A stretch of DNA of 37,677 nt. Source: an uncultured Acetatifactor sp. GTDB lineage: Bacteria > Bacillota > Clostridia > Lachnospirales > Lachnospiraceae. Below are positions 16,161-24,052 of this stretch, in pieces. The stretch spans positions 1-37,677 of the forward strand of contig CAJTKW010000039.1 of the NCBI GenBank assembly GCA_910577035.1, given 5' to 3'. Each line of letters begins with the position of its first letter. Within the stretch, counting starts at the first letter, position 1. The translations under genes and the position numbers were made by a program. The notes beneath the pieces were generated by a model, which was given only the letters and a program-made list of their open reading frames with translations, was not told the origin of the DNA and ran no database searches.

Positions 16161-17636
16161 CTAAACCTGGGACTGTGCCTCCCTGATCTTCGCCAGATCC
16201 TCCGCCGGGAAGTTTTTCATAAAATCCGCCAGCTGCCGGCCGGTTTCTTCCTCCGATGGTATCCACCCCTCTTCCGAGGTGGCTTCCACACCGAATTTCT
16301 CAAACAATAAATACAGATTATGTAACCTCCTGGAAAAATCTTCAAACCCCGGTCTGTCGCTACCGCACCACCCCACTTCCGCAGAAGCCGTATATCTCGG
16401 CCAGCACAGTTTCTCCAATCTCTCCGGATCTCGTATAAATTCCGTCCAGACAAGGCATTCTGTCCCCATAATCATCTGCTTTCCCTGACTCGCGGCCTCT
16501 TTTATAATTTCCTTTAAGCCTTCCGGCATAATATCCAGCTCATATACGCTTTTTAGGGAAATAAACCCATACGGATAATCGCAATAGCTGTTTTTCATGG
16601 GAGAGAGAATGATCCTGCCGCCTTTTTCCATGTGTTTTGCAAGATTTCCGCTCTCTTCTTCCGTCCAGAGCTGTACGGCTGCATCCACATCCAAATTGCC
16701 GCCCAAGACCGCCTCGTTCCAGACTATGGCAGTTCTTCCATGAGCTTTCAGAAGCGCAATTACGCGATTCTGTAAATACCCCTGCAGCTCTCTTACATCC
16801 GATAGCCCTTCATCCTCCATTCTCCTTCTGCATATCGGACATTCCTTCCAACGTATTTTCGGCGTCTCATCCCCACCTATATGAAAATAACGTCCTGGGA
16901 ACAGCTCCAACAGATCCTCCAGAAGTCTCTCCAGAAAAGTGTAGGTCTCTTCCTTTCCCGCACACAGTATATCCGGAAATATCCCGTTTTTCATAGCTGT
17001 CTCCAGCCTCTCCCCTCTGCATCCAAGGTGTGGGTATGCCGCCAGAATCGCCGTCACATGTCCTGGTATGTCCACTTCCGGCACCACCTCAATCCCCTGC
17101 GCATCGCAGAAAGATACAAGCTCCCTGACCTGCTCTCTTGTATAAAATCCGCCTTCTTTTCCTTCTTTTTTATACTGTCCGAAATAGTCTCCGTTTCGGT
17201 ATGCGCCAATCTGGTGAAGGCGCGGAAATGCCTTTGATTCTATCCTCCATCCCTGATCATCAGAAAAATGCCAGTGAAAGCGGTTAAATTTGAACAATGC
17301 CGCCATTCGGACCATCTTTTTAAGTTCTTCCAGAGGAATAAAATGTCTGGCGCAATCTATATGAAAGGCCCTCCACTCGAAGGCAGGCTCATCCGTTATG
17401 GAAACACAGGGCAATTCCTTCCGACACTGTGTCCTGATTTGCTCCAAGGTAGCCTTCCCATATGCAAGGGCAGCCTTACTCCCTCCCCTAATCCAGACTT
17501 TTTCAGCCATAATATCCAGTTGGTACGCCTCCTGAGGCATCCCCTCCATTATCTGATATTCCTCCGGGATGTGAATATCCGCTTTCCCTTCCCGCATATT
17601 AACTTGTTTCGGCTGTGGTATCAGCGATAATTCCAT
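16161..17636 (-). CDS. Beta-N-acetylhexosaminidase, GH20
   Basis: 491 residues. A short GH20b-like N-terminal domain (to about residue 88) precedes the barrel with HIDCARHFIPLEELKK, FNRFHWHFSDDQGWRIE, VVPEVDIPGHVTA and the catalytic pair D256-E257 in HIGGDETPK, which positions and protonates in substrate-assisted hydrolysis of terminal GlcNAc or GalNAc. WTEFIRDPERLEKLCWPR closes the barrel. No signal peptide, so it acts on imported sugars. GH20 is unusual among purely plant-glycoside genes and hints that the substrate, or one of several, carries N-acetylhexosamine, as in host glycans or fungal material. Ribosome site GAGGAGG lies close before ATG 17636. It follows the MATE gene by only 23 bases. 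Confidence 0.94.
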   Translation of the reverse strand: MELSLIPQPKQVNMREGKADIHIPEEYQIMEGMPQEAYQLDIMAEKVWIRGGSKAALAYGKATLEQIRTQCRKELPCVSITDEPAFEWRAFHIDCARHFIPLEELKKMVRMAALFKFNRFHWHFSDDQGWRIESKAFPRLHQIGAYRNGDYFGQYKKEGKEGGFYTREQVRELVSFCDAQGIEVVPEVDIPGHVTAILAAYPHLGCRGERLETAMKNGIFPDILCAGKEETYTFLERLLEDLLELFPGRYFHIGGDETPKIRWKECPICRRRMEDEGLSDVRELQGYLQNRVIALLKAHGRTAIVWNEAVLGGNLDVDAAVQLWTEEESGNLAKHMEKGGRIILSPMKNSYCDYPYGFISLKSVYELDIMPEGLKEIIKEAASQGKQMIMGTECLVWTEFIRDPERLEKLCWPRYTASAEVGWCGSDRPGFEDFSRRLHNLYLLFEKFGVEATSEEGWIPSEEETGRQLADFMKNFPAEDLAKIREAQSQV

Positions 17637-17659
17637 TTCGTTCTCCTCCTCTTTTTTAC

Positions 17660-19009
17660 TCAGGATGGGATTTCATCCTTATTTATTTTTCTATGCCAGA
17701 TAAAACTCAGCATCGCCCCCATGGCTAAAGAAAAGAGCACTGTCACCGTTCCCGCAAATACAATCCCATAAAGGCCAAACAATTCTCTCAAAATAAACAG
17801 TGCCGGGATGAAAAACAAACCTTTGTCAAGTATAGCAACAAATGTTGCATAGGACGCTTTTCCTGTTGATTGCAAAAATGTCTGACACACCTGATACAAA
17901 CCATATATTGGGCCTGTTGCAATAGATGCAAACACCATAATCTGCCCATAGGAAATTACTTCCTCGTCCTGAATGAATGCAGCAACTAACGCATCTCTCG
18001 CAAAAAAACAAATGGCAGTCAATATTGATCCTACTGCTATCGTAAAAATACTTGTATTGAACAAAACCTGTTTCATACGCTTTAAATTTCCTGCTCCGTA
18101 AAGGAAAGAAACCGCCGGCTGCATTCCCATACAAATGCCCATGGCAATCATGGTAATCGGCATACCAATCTTGCCGGAAACTCCCTGCGCTGCCAGCGCA
18201 ACTGATCCATAATCCACCACCATCCGGTTTGACAGCATATGGGAAAAACTCATGAGTAGGGTGCTGAAAGCCATCGGAAGCCCCAGTGAAAGTACTTTCA
18301 GGGAAATATCCTTATTCATGCAAAAATCCGACGGATGAAGCGAAAACATAGGCTTCTTCTTTATAATATAATGCAGAAGGTAACCGCTGCTGACACAATT
18401 TCCAATTACAGTGGCAAGGGCTGCCCCGGCAACATCCCAGGAAAATGCCAGAATAAACAACGCATCCAGAAGAATATTTACTACAGTGCCCAGACAATTT
18501 GCTATCATGGATTCACGGGCAGAACCATCCGCCCTGATCACATTGGCAAACACATTGCAGAACATGACTGCCGGAGACCCCAAGGCCAATATCCGCAAAT
18601 AATCCAGCATATCGGGCATTGTGGTCTGATCCGCTCCCAACAGATTTACCAGAGGCTTTTGAAAAGGCAATACAATAATGCTGAAGGAAACTCCCACCGC
18701 AAGCGCCCCATAGCAGCAGAAGGAAGAATATTTGCGGCTCTTCTCCAAATCCTTTTTCCCATAGGCCAGAGAAATGGCCGTACAGCCTCCGCTTCCCAGC
18801 AGCGTCCCCAGTCCGGACAGAATAGTGAAAACCGGGCCGCAGAGGGAAACTGCGGCTATTTTGGACGCATCCCCCGTCTGCCCGATAAAATATGTGTCCG
18901 CCATGTTATAAACCACCATAACCAGCATAATGACAATGGCCGGAGCGCATAAGTGTAACAGTAATACGGGATAAGAAGCCTTTGTAAACATTTCACGATT
19001 TTGATCCAT
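17660..19009 (-). CDS. MATE family efflux transporter
   Basis: 449 residues with about twelve hydrophobic segments in two halves, as in multidrug and toxic compound extrusion transporters driven by Na+ or H+. Recognisable stretches are MVVYNMADTYFIGQTGD in helix 1, SLCGPVFTILSGLGTLLGSG, the second-half equivalent GVSGKIGMPITMIAMGICMG and YQVCQTFLQSTGKAS. Start ATG 19009 follows GAGAGG. It is embedded between the hydrolase gene (61 bases upstream) and GH20 (23 bases downstream) in the same orientation, so it is probably co-transcribed with the glycosidases. I infer that it may export a toxic aglycone or other hydrolysis product; a general drug exporter is the default alternative. Confidence 0.93.
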   Translation of the reverse strand: MDQNREMFTKASYPVLLLHLCAPAIVIMLVMVVYNMADTYFIGQTGDASKIAAVSLCGPVFTILSGLGTLLGSGGCTAISLAYGKKDLEKSRKYSSFCCYGALAVGVSFSIIVLPFQKPLVNLLGADQTTMPDMLDYLRILALGSPAVMFCNVFANVIRADGSARESMIANCLGTVVNILLDALFILAFSWDVAGAALATVIGNCVSSGYLLHYIIKKKPMFSLHPSDFCMNKDISLKVLSLGLPMAFSTLLMSFSHMLSNRMVVDYGSVALAAQGVSGKIGMPITMIAMGICMGMQPAVSFLYGAGNLKRMKQVLFNTSIFTIAVGSILTAICFFARDALVAAFIQDEEVISYGQIMVFASIATGPIYGLYQVCQTFLQSTGKASYATFVAILDKGLFFIPALFILRELFGLYGIVFAGTVTVLFSLAMGAMLSFIWHRKINKDEIPS

Positions 19010-19070
19010 TATGCCATTTCCTCTCTTTTCGTCCGGCTCCCGTTCGGTATTTCAGTAATCTGCCTTGGAG

Positions 19071-21134
19071 TCACTCATCTTCCACAATCACCTGCACTCT
19101 GGCCAGATTCCGTATCCGGGTATAATCATCCCCCGGCATCCTGTTGTTTGTCACCCGCACCACGCCAAAATATCTGCCCGGCTTTGCAAAAGTATGTGTT
19201 TGTTTTACCTTATAGACCCGAATGCCGTCTACAGCAACTTCCTGAATGACCTCTCCGCCTTTTACCGGAAAGTCCTGCTCCCCCTCAAAGCTCCACTCCG
19301 TATCCGTGAGCTGTCCTCCTTTTTCAGGAACTTCCACAGAAACAGTGAACGACACCTTTTCTCCCACCTTTACTCTCTTCCGTCTCTCCCCCTCTATCGT
19401 AAGGTCGGCCGTCGCCTGAATCCCCTGTCTCTTCTCAGCGCCTTCCTCCAGAATGATCTGGTTATCTATCATCCTATAGCCTGTATTCTCTGCCGGAAGG
19501 ATCCCCTTTTCCGTCCAGGCCGCCAGGTCCAGAAGCGTCTGGTTCAACGCCCCAAGATAAGAAGTGAAGTAAAGCTCTTCCCCCGTTTCGGATACATCTC
19601 CATGAGGGCAATTATCGTTATACAGAATACGGAACATCTCTTTGGCTTTTTGATCTCCCTGAACTGCCTCCACTTTTCGACGGTACCAGTCGGCCTGCCA
19701 GGGGAAATCCCCATCCATCAGATTATTCATGACAATGACCTTCCCCTGGATTTCACCATCCTGCACAGACCCACAGCCCCCATAGGTAAAGCCAAAGCTA
19801 ATGACCCGTTCCCTCTGTGGATAAATCGGAGTACCGTCCTCTCCTCTGTACTGATCCCATGCGTGGAACGAACGATCCTCAGGAACCTGGTGCCTGTGGT
19901 AAGTCTGTATGGCAATATAATCAGAATTATCCAGGTGCACCTTATCCCCCGGTTTGATGGCATCCAATACTTCCCTGATATCATCCGCCCCATAGGTCAT
20001 GCCGGGAATCAGCCTGTTCCCCTCTATCCTGCCCAGACGCAGATGCTTTTCTCCTGCCTCTGAACCCGGAAAAGTAATATCCACCCCTTTCAGATAAAGA
20101 TCTTCTCCCTCAGGAACCTGCTCCACCTCTATGTATACATTGCCTCCATCCTTCAGCATCTTCTGCCATGCATCATCCGTTCCATTACGCCCGTCAGGCC
20201 CTGCTCCTGCCGCCTCATCTACCTCCGAAAGGATTCCCACACCAAGGACTTTTGTGTCAAGACAAATTCTGTCCCGGACGGCGCTGCCGTTCTGCTCCGT
20301 TCCCAGATAACCCGGCTTCGTCCAGAAATCCGTAAAATAGGCCGGATCCATCGCCTTGACTACCGGCGCCAATACCGGCAGGGAACCGTCATCCGACCCG
20401 CCGAACGTGACGCACATTCTGGGCGGACAGCCAATCAGAACCAGTTCCCTCAGCGCATCCCTTTCTTCTTCATTTAAACCCTGATAAATGTCCCCGCTGC
20501 CTCCCGGCTCCAAAGCGTCCGCAATCCGCCTCCAGCAACGACGCAGAAGCCTGACTCCATGGGCGCCAATGGTTAGACAATTGGGCAGGGACATGGGAGA
20601 CCCGATCACAAACGGAACAGCGCCGTCAAAAGCGGATGTATTCTCAATACAGCTCATGGTTTTGTATCCGCCGCCGCTGCCGCCATAAACATAACCGTAA
20701 ACTCTGTGTTCCCCGTAAAGCTCACATGCCACCTTACGGCAATACTCCGCCACAGCGGCAGAGGCTTTATAGAAAACAGTCGGATCACTTTCCTTCCCAA
20801 ACACAGCGCCCGAGCCCATATTGGATTCCACAAAACAGCTTCCATGGGCCAATGCAAAGCCAATAGGGTCATTCTCACCTGTTTTCTTCAGGGACGCCAA
20901 TTCTTCATCCGGCCCCGGAAACGGAGACAAATGCTGAAAAAACCTGCCTTCATAGGACTCCCGCAAGGGAAAACAAAACAAAAATTTTACATTGGTCCCC
21001 CTGAAGCCGCCGTGAAGAAAGCGATAGGGGATTTCTTTTCCGTCAGCCATAGTCCTGACTTCCTGCCTGTCCTCATCAATAAAAGGACTTTGATAATCAG
21101 GATCGTTTTGGGGTGAATAAATTTTCTTTGACAT
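19071..21134 (-). CDS. Putative alpha/beta-hydrolase with C-terminal Ig/PKD-like domain
   Basis: About 687 residues, starting at ATG 21134 where GGAGG lies five bases upstream; the earlier ATG at 21146 has no such site. Residues around 140-160 hold a nucleophile elbow YGGSGGGYK with Ser153, preceded by a strand (HRVYGYVYGG) and followed by a helix, as in alpha/beta-hydrolases. Downstream segments (IGSPMSLPNCL, DPAYFTDFWTKPGYLG, YHRHQVPEDRSFHAWDQYR) carry possible acid and His residues, but I cannot assign the triad. The last ~110 residues look like an Ig/PKD sandwich (VKVGEKVSFTVSVEVPEKG, THTFAKPGRYFGVVRV). There is no signal peptide. As first gene of the left arm and divergent from AraC it may be an esterase removing acyl groups from imported glycosides, somewhat like tannase/feruloyl-esterase proteins. 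No closer family is recognised. Confidence 0.7.
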   Translation of the reverse strand: MSKKIYSPQNDPDYQSPFIDEDRQEVRTMADGKEIPYRFLHGGFRGTNVKFLFCFPLRESYEGRFFQHLSPFPGPDEELASLKKTGENDPIGFALAHGSCFVESNMGSGAVFGKESDPTVFYKASAAVAEYCRKVACELYGEHRVYGYVYGGSGGGYKTMSCIENTSAFDGAVPFVIGSPMSLPNCLTIGAHGVRLLRRCWRRIADALEPGGSGDIYQGLNEEERDALRELVLIGCPPRMCVTFGGSDDGSLPVLAPVVKAMDPAYFTDFWTKPGYLGTEQNGSAVRDRICLDTKVLGVGILSEVDEAAGAGPDGRNGTDDAWQKMLKDGGNVYIEVEQVPEGEDLYLKGVDITFPGSEAGEKHLRLGRIEGNRLIPGMTYGADDIREVLDAIKPGDKVHLDNSDYIAIQTYHRHQVPEDRSFHAWDQYRGEDGTPIYPQRERVISFGFTYGGCGSVQDGEIQGKVIVMNNLMDGDFPWQADWYRRKVEAVQGDQKAKEMFRILYNDNCPHGDVSETGEELYFTSYLGALNQTLLDLAAWTEKGILPAENTGYRMIDNQIILEEGAEKRQGIQATADLTIEGERRKRVKVGEKVSFTVSVEVPEKGGQLTDTEWSFEGEQDFPVKGGEVIQEVAVDGIRVYKVKQTHTFAKPGRYFGVVRVTNNRMPGDDYTRIRNLARVQVIVEDE

Positions 21135-21211
21135 GGCAACCTCCATTCATACTGCTTACCGTAATTTCCGGCATAGATTATCTTTAAACATCTCCGTTTT
21201 CAGCATACTTG

Positions 21212-21244
21212 TATATACTTTCTCTTTATATCAGATTTCTCACA
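21212..21244 (-). promoter_or_regulatory. Candidate promoter and AraC operator of the left arm
   Basis: On the minus strand TGTGAGAAAT (21235-21244), seven bases, AAAGAG (21222-21227), four bases and TATATA (21212-21217) occur in order, about 100 bases before the hydrolase start. The same arrangement stands 95 bases before the first gene of the right arm (35233-35264). A second, weaker ATGAGATAT lies about 20 bases further upstream, which would suit an AraC-type pair of half-sites. It is in the divergent region next to the AraC gene. Role inferred from position and repetition. Confidence 0.5.
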
Positions 21245-21332
21245 AATAAAATAAATATCTCATTTTTCTGGTTTTTTTTCACGATTCCGTGCTAAAATGT
21301 AAAAAAGGTTCCACCGATGAAAGGAGCATCTC

Positions 21333-22193
21333 ATGTCCAGTGAAATGAAAAAAGTTCCCTTTTCCTCCGAAGCCCAATCTCCTGCCGGGCAGCAGAATAT
21401 CCGTACTAAATTTTCAAACCTTGTCTTTGACAGGCAGGAAAATTCTAAGTTACATAATCCTTACGAGGACGAAGTGCGCAAGCTGGATGCCATCGCACAG
21501 GGCGATCTGGAAACGTTGGAAACATTCTGGACCTACCATTATGGTGACTCCTATGGAACACTGGCTAAAAATCACCTTCGCAATATAAAAAATCTCTGTA
21601 TCGGGAACATTGTTCTTTCCAGCCGTGCCGCCTGCAGAGGCGGAGTGTCCCCGGAAATTGCATTTTCCCTGGTGGATGTCTATATTCAGCAGCTGGAAGA
21701 GCAATCAACAGCCTCTGCTATTGTGGAACTGCTCCATGGCGCTGAAATTCATTTCACTCAGTTGGTCCAGGATGCCCGGAAAAAGGCTGAGGACGAGAGC
21801 GTCTGTATCATAGCACATATAGAAAACTGCAAAAACTTTATTTACTCCCATATGCACGAAAAGCTTACTGTCCAACAAGTAGCGGATGCCCTCCACCTGA
21901 ATCCAAATTATCTTTCCACCATTTTCAAAAGACAGGAAGGGACTTCTATTCTGCAGTATATTTTATCCTGTAAAATACGGCTTGCCAAAAATCTGCTGGT
22001 CTATTCTGATTACACATTCAGCGAGATTGCCAGCTATCTGGGCTTTTCAAGCCAAAGCCATCTGGGAACACATTTTAAGAAAAGCACCGGTATGACCATT
22101 GGCGAATACAGATATAAATATAAAAATCCGGATTTCATAGATGCCTCTTCCGAAATGCCGGAAAAAGGAATTAATTTTCCAAAAAAGCCATAG
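21333..22193 (+). CDS. AraC-family transcriptional regulator
   Basis: 286 residues and the only convincing plus-strand gene. The N-terminal 180 residues are a mostly helical sensor or dimerisation region without a cupin signature. The C-terminal domain is a double helix-turn-helix: LTVQQVADALHLNPNYLSTI as first HTH and FSEIASYLGFSSQSHLGTHF as second, followed by KKSTGMTIGEYR, the usual AraC end. AAAGGAG lies six bases before ATG 21333, and TAAAAT at 21293-21298 is a possible -10 without a clear -35. It is divergent from the hydrolase gene and convergent with the esterase, placing it between the two arms of the locus, so it is the probable activator of both. The inducer is unknown. Confidence 0.95.
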   Translation: MSSEMKKVPFSSEAQSPAGQQNIRTKFSNLVFDRQENSKLHNPYEDEVRKLDAIAQGDLETLETFWTYHYGDSYGTLAKNHLRNIKNLCIGNIVLSSRAACRGGVSPEIAFSLVDVYIQQLEEQSTASAIVELLHGAEIHFTQLVQDARKKAEDESVCIIAHIENCKNFIYSHMHEKLTVQQVADALHLNPNYLSTIFKRQEGTSILQYILSCKIRLAKNLLVYSDYTFSEIASYLGFSSQSHLGTHFKKSTGMTIGEYRYKYKNPDFIDASSEMPEKGINFPKKP

Positions 22194-22228
22194 CTTCTGA
22201 AGTTACTTGTCTTCAGAAGTATGGCTTT
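22184..22228. terminator. Bidirectional intrinsic terminator between AraC and esterase
   Basis: AAAGCCATAGCTTCTGAAG (22184-22202) pairs with CTTCAGAAGTATGGCTTT (22211-22228) over 18 base pairs with a single bulged G and an eight-base loop. On the plus strand CCCTTTTT follows; on the minus strand the stem runs into CTTTTTTGG. It overlaps the AraC stop codon and sits 17 bases after the esterase stop, so one structure can end both convergent transcripts. Confidence 0.9.
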
Positions 22229-22244
22229 CCCTTTTTATAACCTC

Positions 22245-23936
22245 TTATTTATGCCGCGTCTTTCTTTTTCCCACAGCCACAATTCCCATCGCCGCTGCCG
22301 TAAGCACTACCACCGCCACAACGACTGCCACTATTATATTAATTCCTCCTGAATCCTCCTGAACCATACTGTTCTCCGGTACTTCGTCCGAATTGTCTGA
22401 GGCAGAATCAGCCGTTTTTTCATGATCAGAGGAATCTGAAACTTCTTCCTCAGAAGATTCCCTGCTGTCAGGTTTTGTTCCACTTTCCTGTGTCAAATAC
22501 TTTGCTGACTGCTTGGTCAAAAATGACTGCAGACGGCTCATGATATACTCCTGGTCAAAAAACGCTTTATTGCCATGGGGACCGTTTTCCAGATATATAG
22601 CGACAAGATCCCCTTCGTCCAGAAGCACAGAGGCCATCTCTTCCATCATTTGGCTATGCACAACGGGTACCGTCTCGTCATTCATTCCGTGCACCATAAA
22701 AAGCGCCGGCGCTTCGGAAGTGATCTGATGATAAGGGCTCATCTGCTCTTTTAATAGTTCTGCTTCCTCCCCGCCCTCCGTTGCCAGATCCCCCAGCATG
22801 GCATAAGCAAATATCTCCTGTTCTTCACCTGTAAAGACAGAGGGGCCAAAGTAGGACACCATAGCCTGTACGTCGCTGGAATATGCTTCATTTCCCATAG
22901 AAAAGTCCTCATGCGCTTCGCTGCCATTCGTGGTGCCAAGCAGCATAGCCAGGTGGCCGCCTGCAGATTCTCCCATGGCAGCAATAAATCTGGTATCCAG
23001 CTTATATTCCTCCGCATGGGCTCTCAGGAATCGAACAGCTGCCTTCAAATCATAAATCATCTGCGGATACCCGCTCTCCACCACACTGTTTCCGTCTTCA
23101 CCGCGTTTGCACAATGTATACTCGGCACTTACAAACGCATAGCCCTGAGACAGCAGAAAGTCCCTGGTATCGCTGACAATACAGGAAGTTCTGTCATAGG
23201 CTGCCCATCCTCCGCCATGAATCCAAAAAATGACCGGAAAGGGCCCCTCCCCCTGCGCCGGTACGGTAATGTCTACATAATTGGCTTCCGAACCGCCTTC
23301 CACCGTTTGGACATCCTTATATTCCACTGTCTCTACCGGTTCCCAATCCAAAGTGACCTGATCTTCCCTGCCCTCAGGCACCCCCACAATCCAGTCTATA
23401 CTCTCAATTTCAAAGCCTCCGGTATATGAGAAAGCGGTTATCACGCTGCAGTCCTCCGAAAATAACGCTTTCGTTCCTTCATAGGTTATTGTTTTGCTCT
23501 CTCCCACGCTCAGTGCTCCGATGTCCATACCATTGGAGAAAAACATACCTGCAAGAAAAGACGCCTCCCCGGATCCAACCGTCACGATTTCATCCACATT
23601 GTGCACAAAGGAAGGAAACCCTGTACCCTCATCATAGGTCATCTCCAAATCATCTATCGTATTTTCTCCTGTGGCAAAAAACAGCAGATTTACCTTTGCC
23701 CCGCCGCCATACACGCCTTCCTCAAGCAGCTTAAAAGTAATCTCAAATCCCACAATATTCAGATAATCATCCGGATTTGTTACGCTGGCATCCAGCCAGA
23801 CAATACCGTCCCCCTGGTCCGAGAGCATACCTTCCGGCAAATTGACTGCAGACGCTTCTACAGTCACAGGCCATATCTGCATCCCCAAAAAGAGTGCCAT
23901 CAATATCGCCAACCCCTTTTTCAACGTTCCTGTCAT
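22245..23936 (-). CDS. Secreted, membrane-anchored alpha/beta-hydrolase (esterase)
   Basis: 563 residues. The signal peptide (basic start, hydrophobic core, cleavage near VEASA) leads to a beta-rich domain of about 165 residues (LDASVTNPDDYLNIVGFEI, GENTIDDLEMTYDEGTGFP) that resembles cohesin or carbohydrate-binding sandwiches. The esterase domain carries HGGGW (oxyanion hole), Ser324 in GESAGGH, Asp420 in HGMNDETVP and His454 in NGPHGN. A Ser/Glu/Asp-rich linker then leads to a C-terminal membrane helix (IIVAVVVAVVVLTAAAMGI) ending GKRKTRHK, so the enzyme is displayed on the outer face of the membrane. It probably deacylates the substrate before uptake. It has its own GAGGAGG site; a terminator lies between it and the upstream lipoprotein gene, suggesting a separate promoter or readthrough. 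Confidence 0.9.
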   Translation of the reverse strand: MTGTLKKGLAILMALFLGMQIWPVTVEASAVNLPEGMLSDQGDGIVWLDASVTNPDDYLNIVGFEITFKLLEEGVYGGGAKVNLLFFATGENTIDDLEMTYDEGTGFPSFVHNVDEIVTVGSGEASFLAGMFFSNGMDIGALSVGESKTITYEGTKALFSEDCSVITAFSYTGGFEIESIDWIVGVPEGREDQVTLDWEPVETVEYKDVQTVEGGSEANYVDITVPAQGEGPFPVIFWIHGGGWAAYDRTSCIVSDTRDFLLSQGYAFVSAEYTLCKRGEDGNSVVESGYPQMIYDLKAAVRFLRAHAEEYKLDTRFIAAMGESAGGHLAMLLGTTNGSEAHEDFSMGNEAYSSDVQAMVSYFGPSVFTGEEQEIFAYAMLGDLATEGGEEAELLKEQMSPYHQITSEAPALFMVHGMNDETVPVVHSQMMEEMASVLLDEGDLVAIYLENGPHGNKAFFDQEYIMSRLQSFLTKQSAKYLTQESGTKPDSRESSEEEVSDSSDHEKTADSASDNSDEVPENSMVQEDSGGINIIVAVVVAVVVLTAAAMGIVAVGKRKTRHK

Positions 23937-23991
23937 GGTCTTTCCTCCTCGTATTATGCAATATCCTCCTGTCGTCCCTTTAAAAATCGAT

Positions 23992-24035
23992 CAAACCGCC
24001 CGGGAATCCAGATCAATGCTCTCCCGGACGGTTTG
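23992..24035 (-). terminator. Intrinsic terminator after the repeat lipoprotein gene
   Basis: CAAACCGCCCGGGA (23992-24005) and TCCCGGACGGTTTG (24022-24035) form a 14-base-pair stem with one mismatch and a 16-base loop. In the minus direction it is followed by ATCGATTTTTAAA, a moderate U-tract. It lies 18 bases after the lipoprotein stop and ahead of the esterase gene, so it may end or attenuate the right-arm transcript. Confidence 0.8.
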
Positions 24036-24052
24036 TCAATTCACGGATGCCC

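Noticed and set aside
19065..20063. Plus-strand frame of 332 codons antisense to the hydrolase gene
   Set aside because: No ribosome site or recognisable domain; the minus-strand frame covers the whole region and continues far beyond it.
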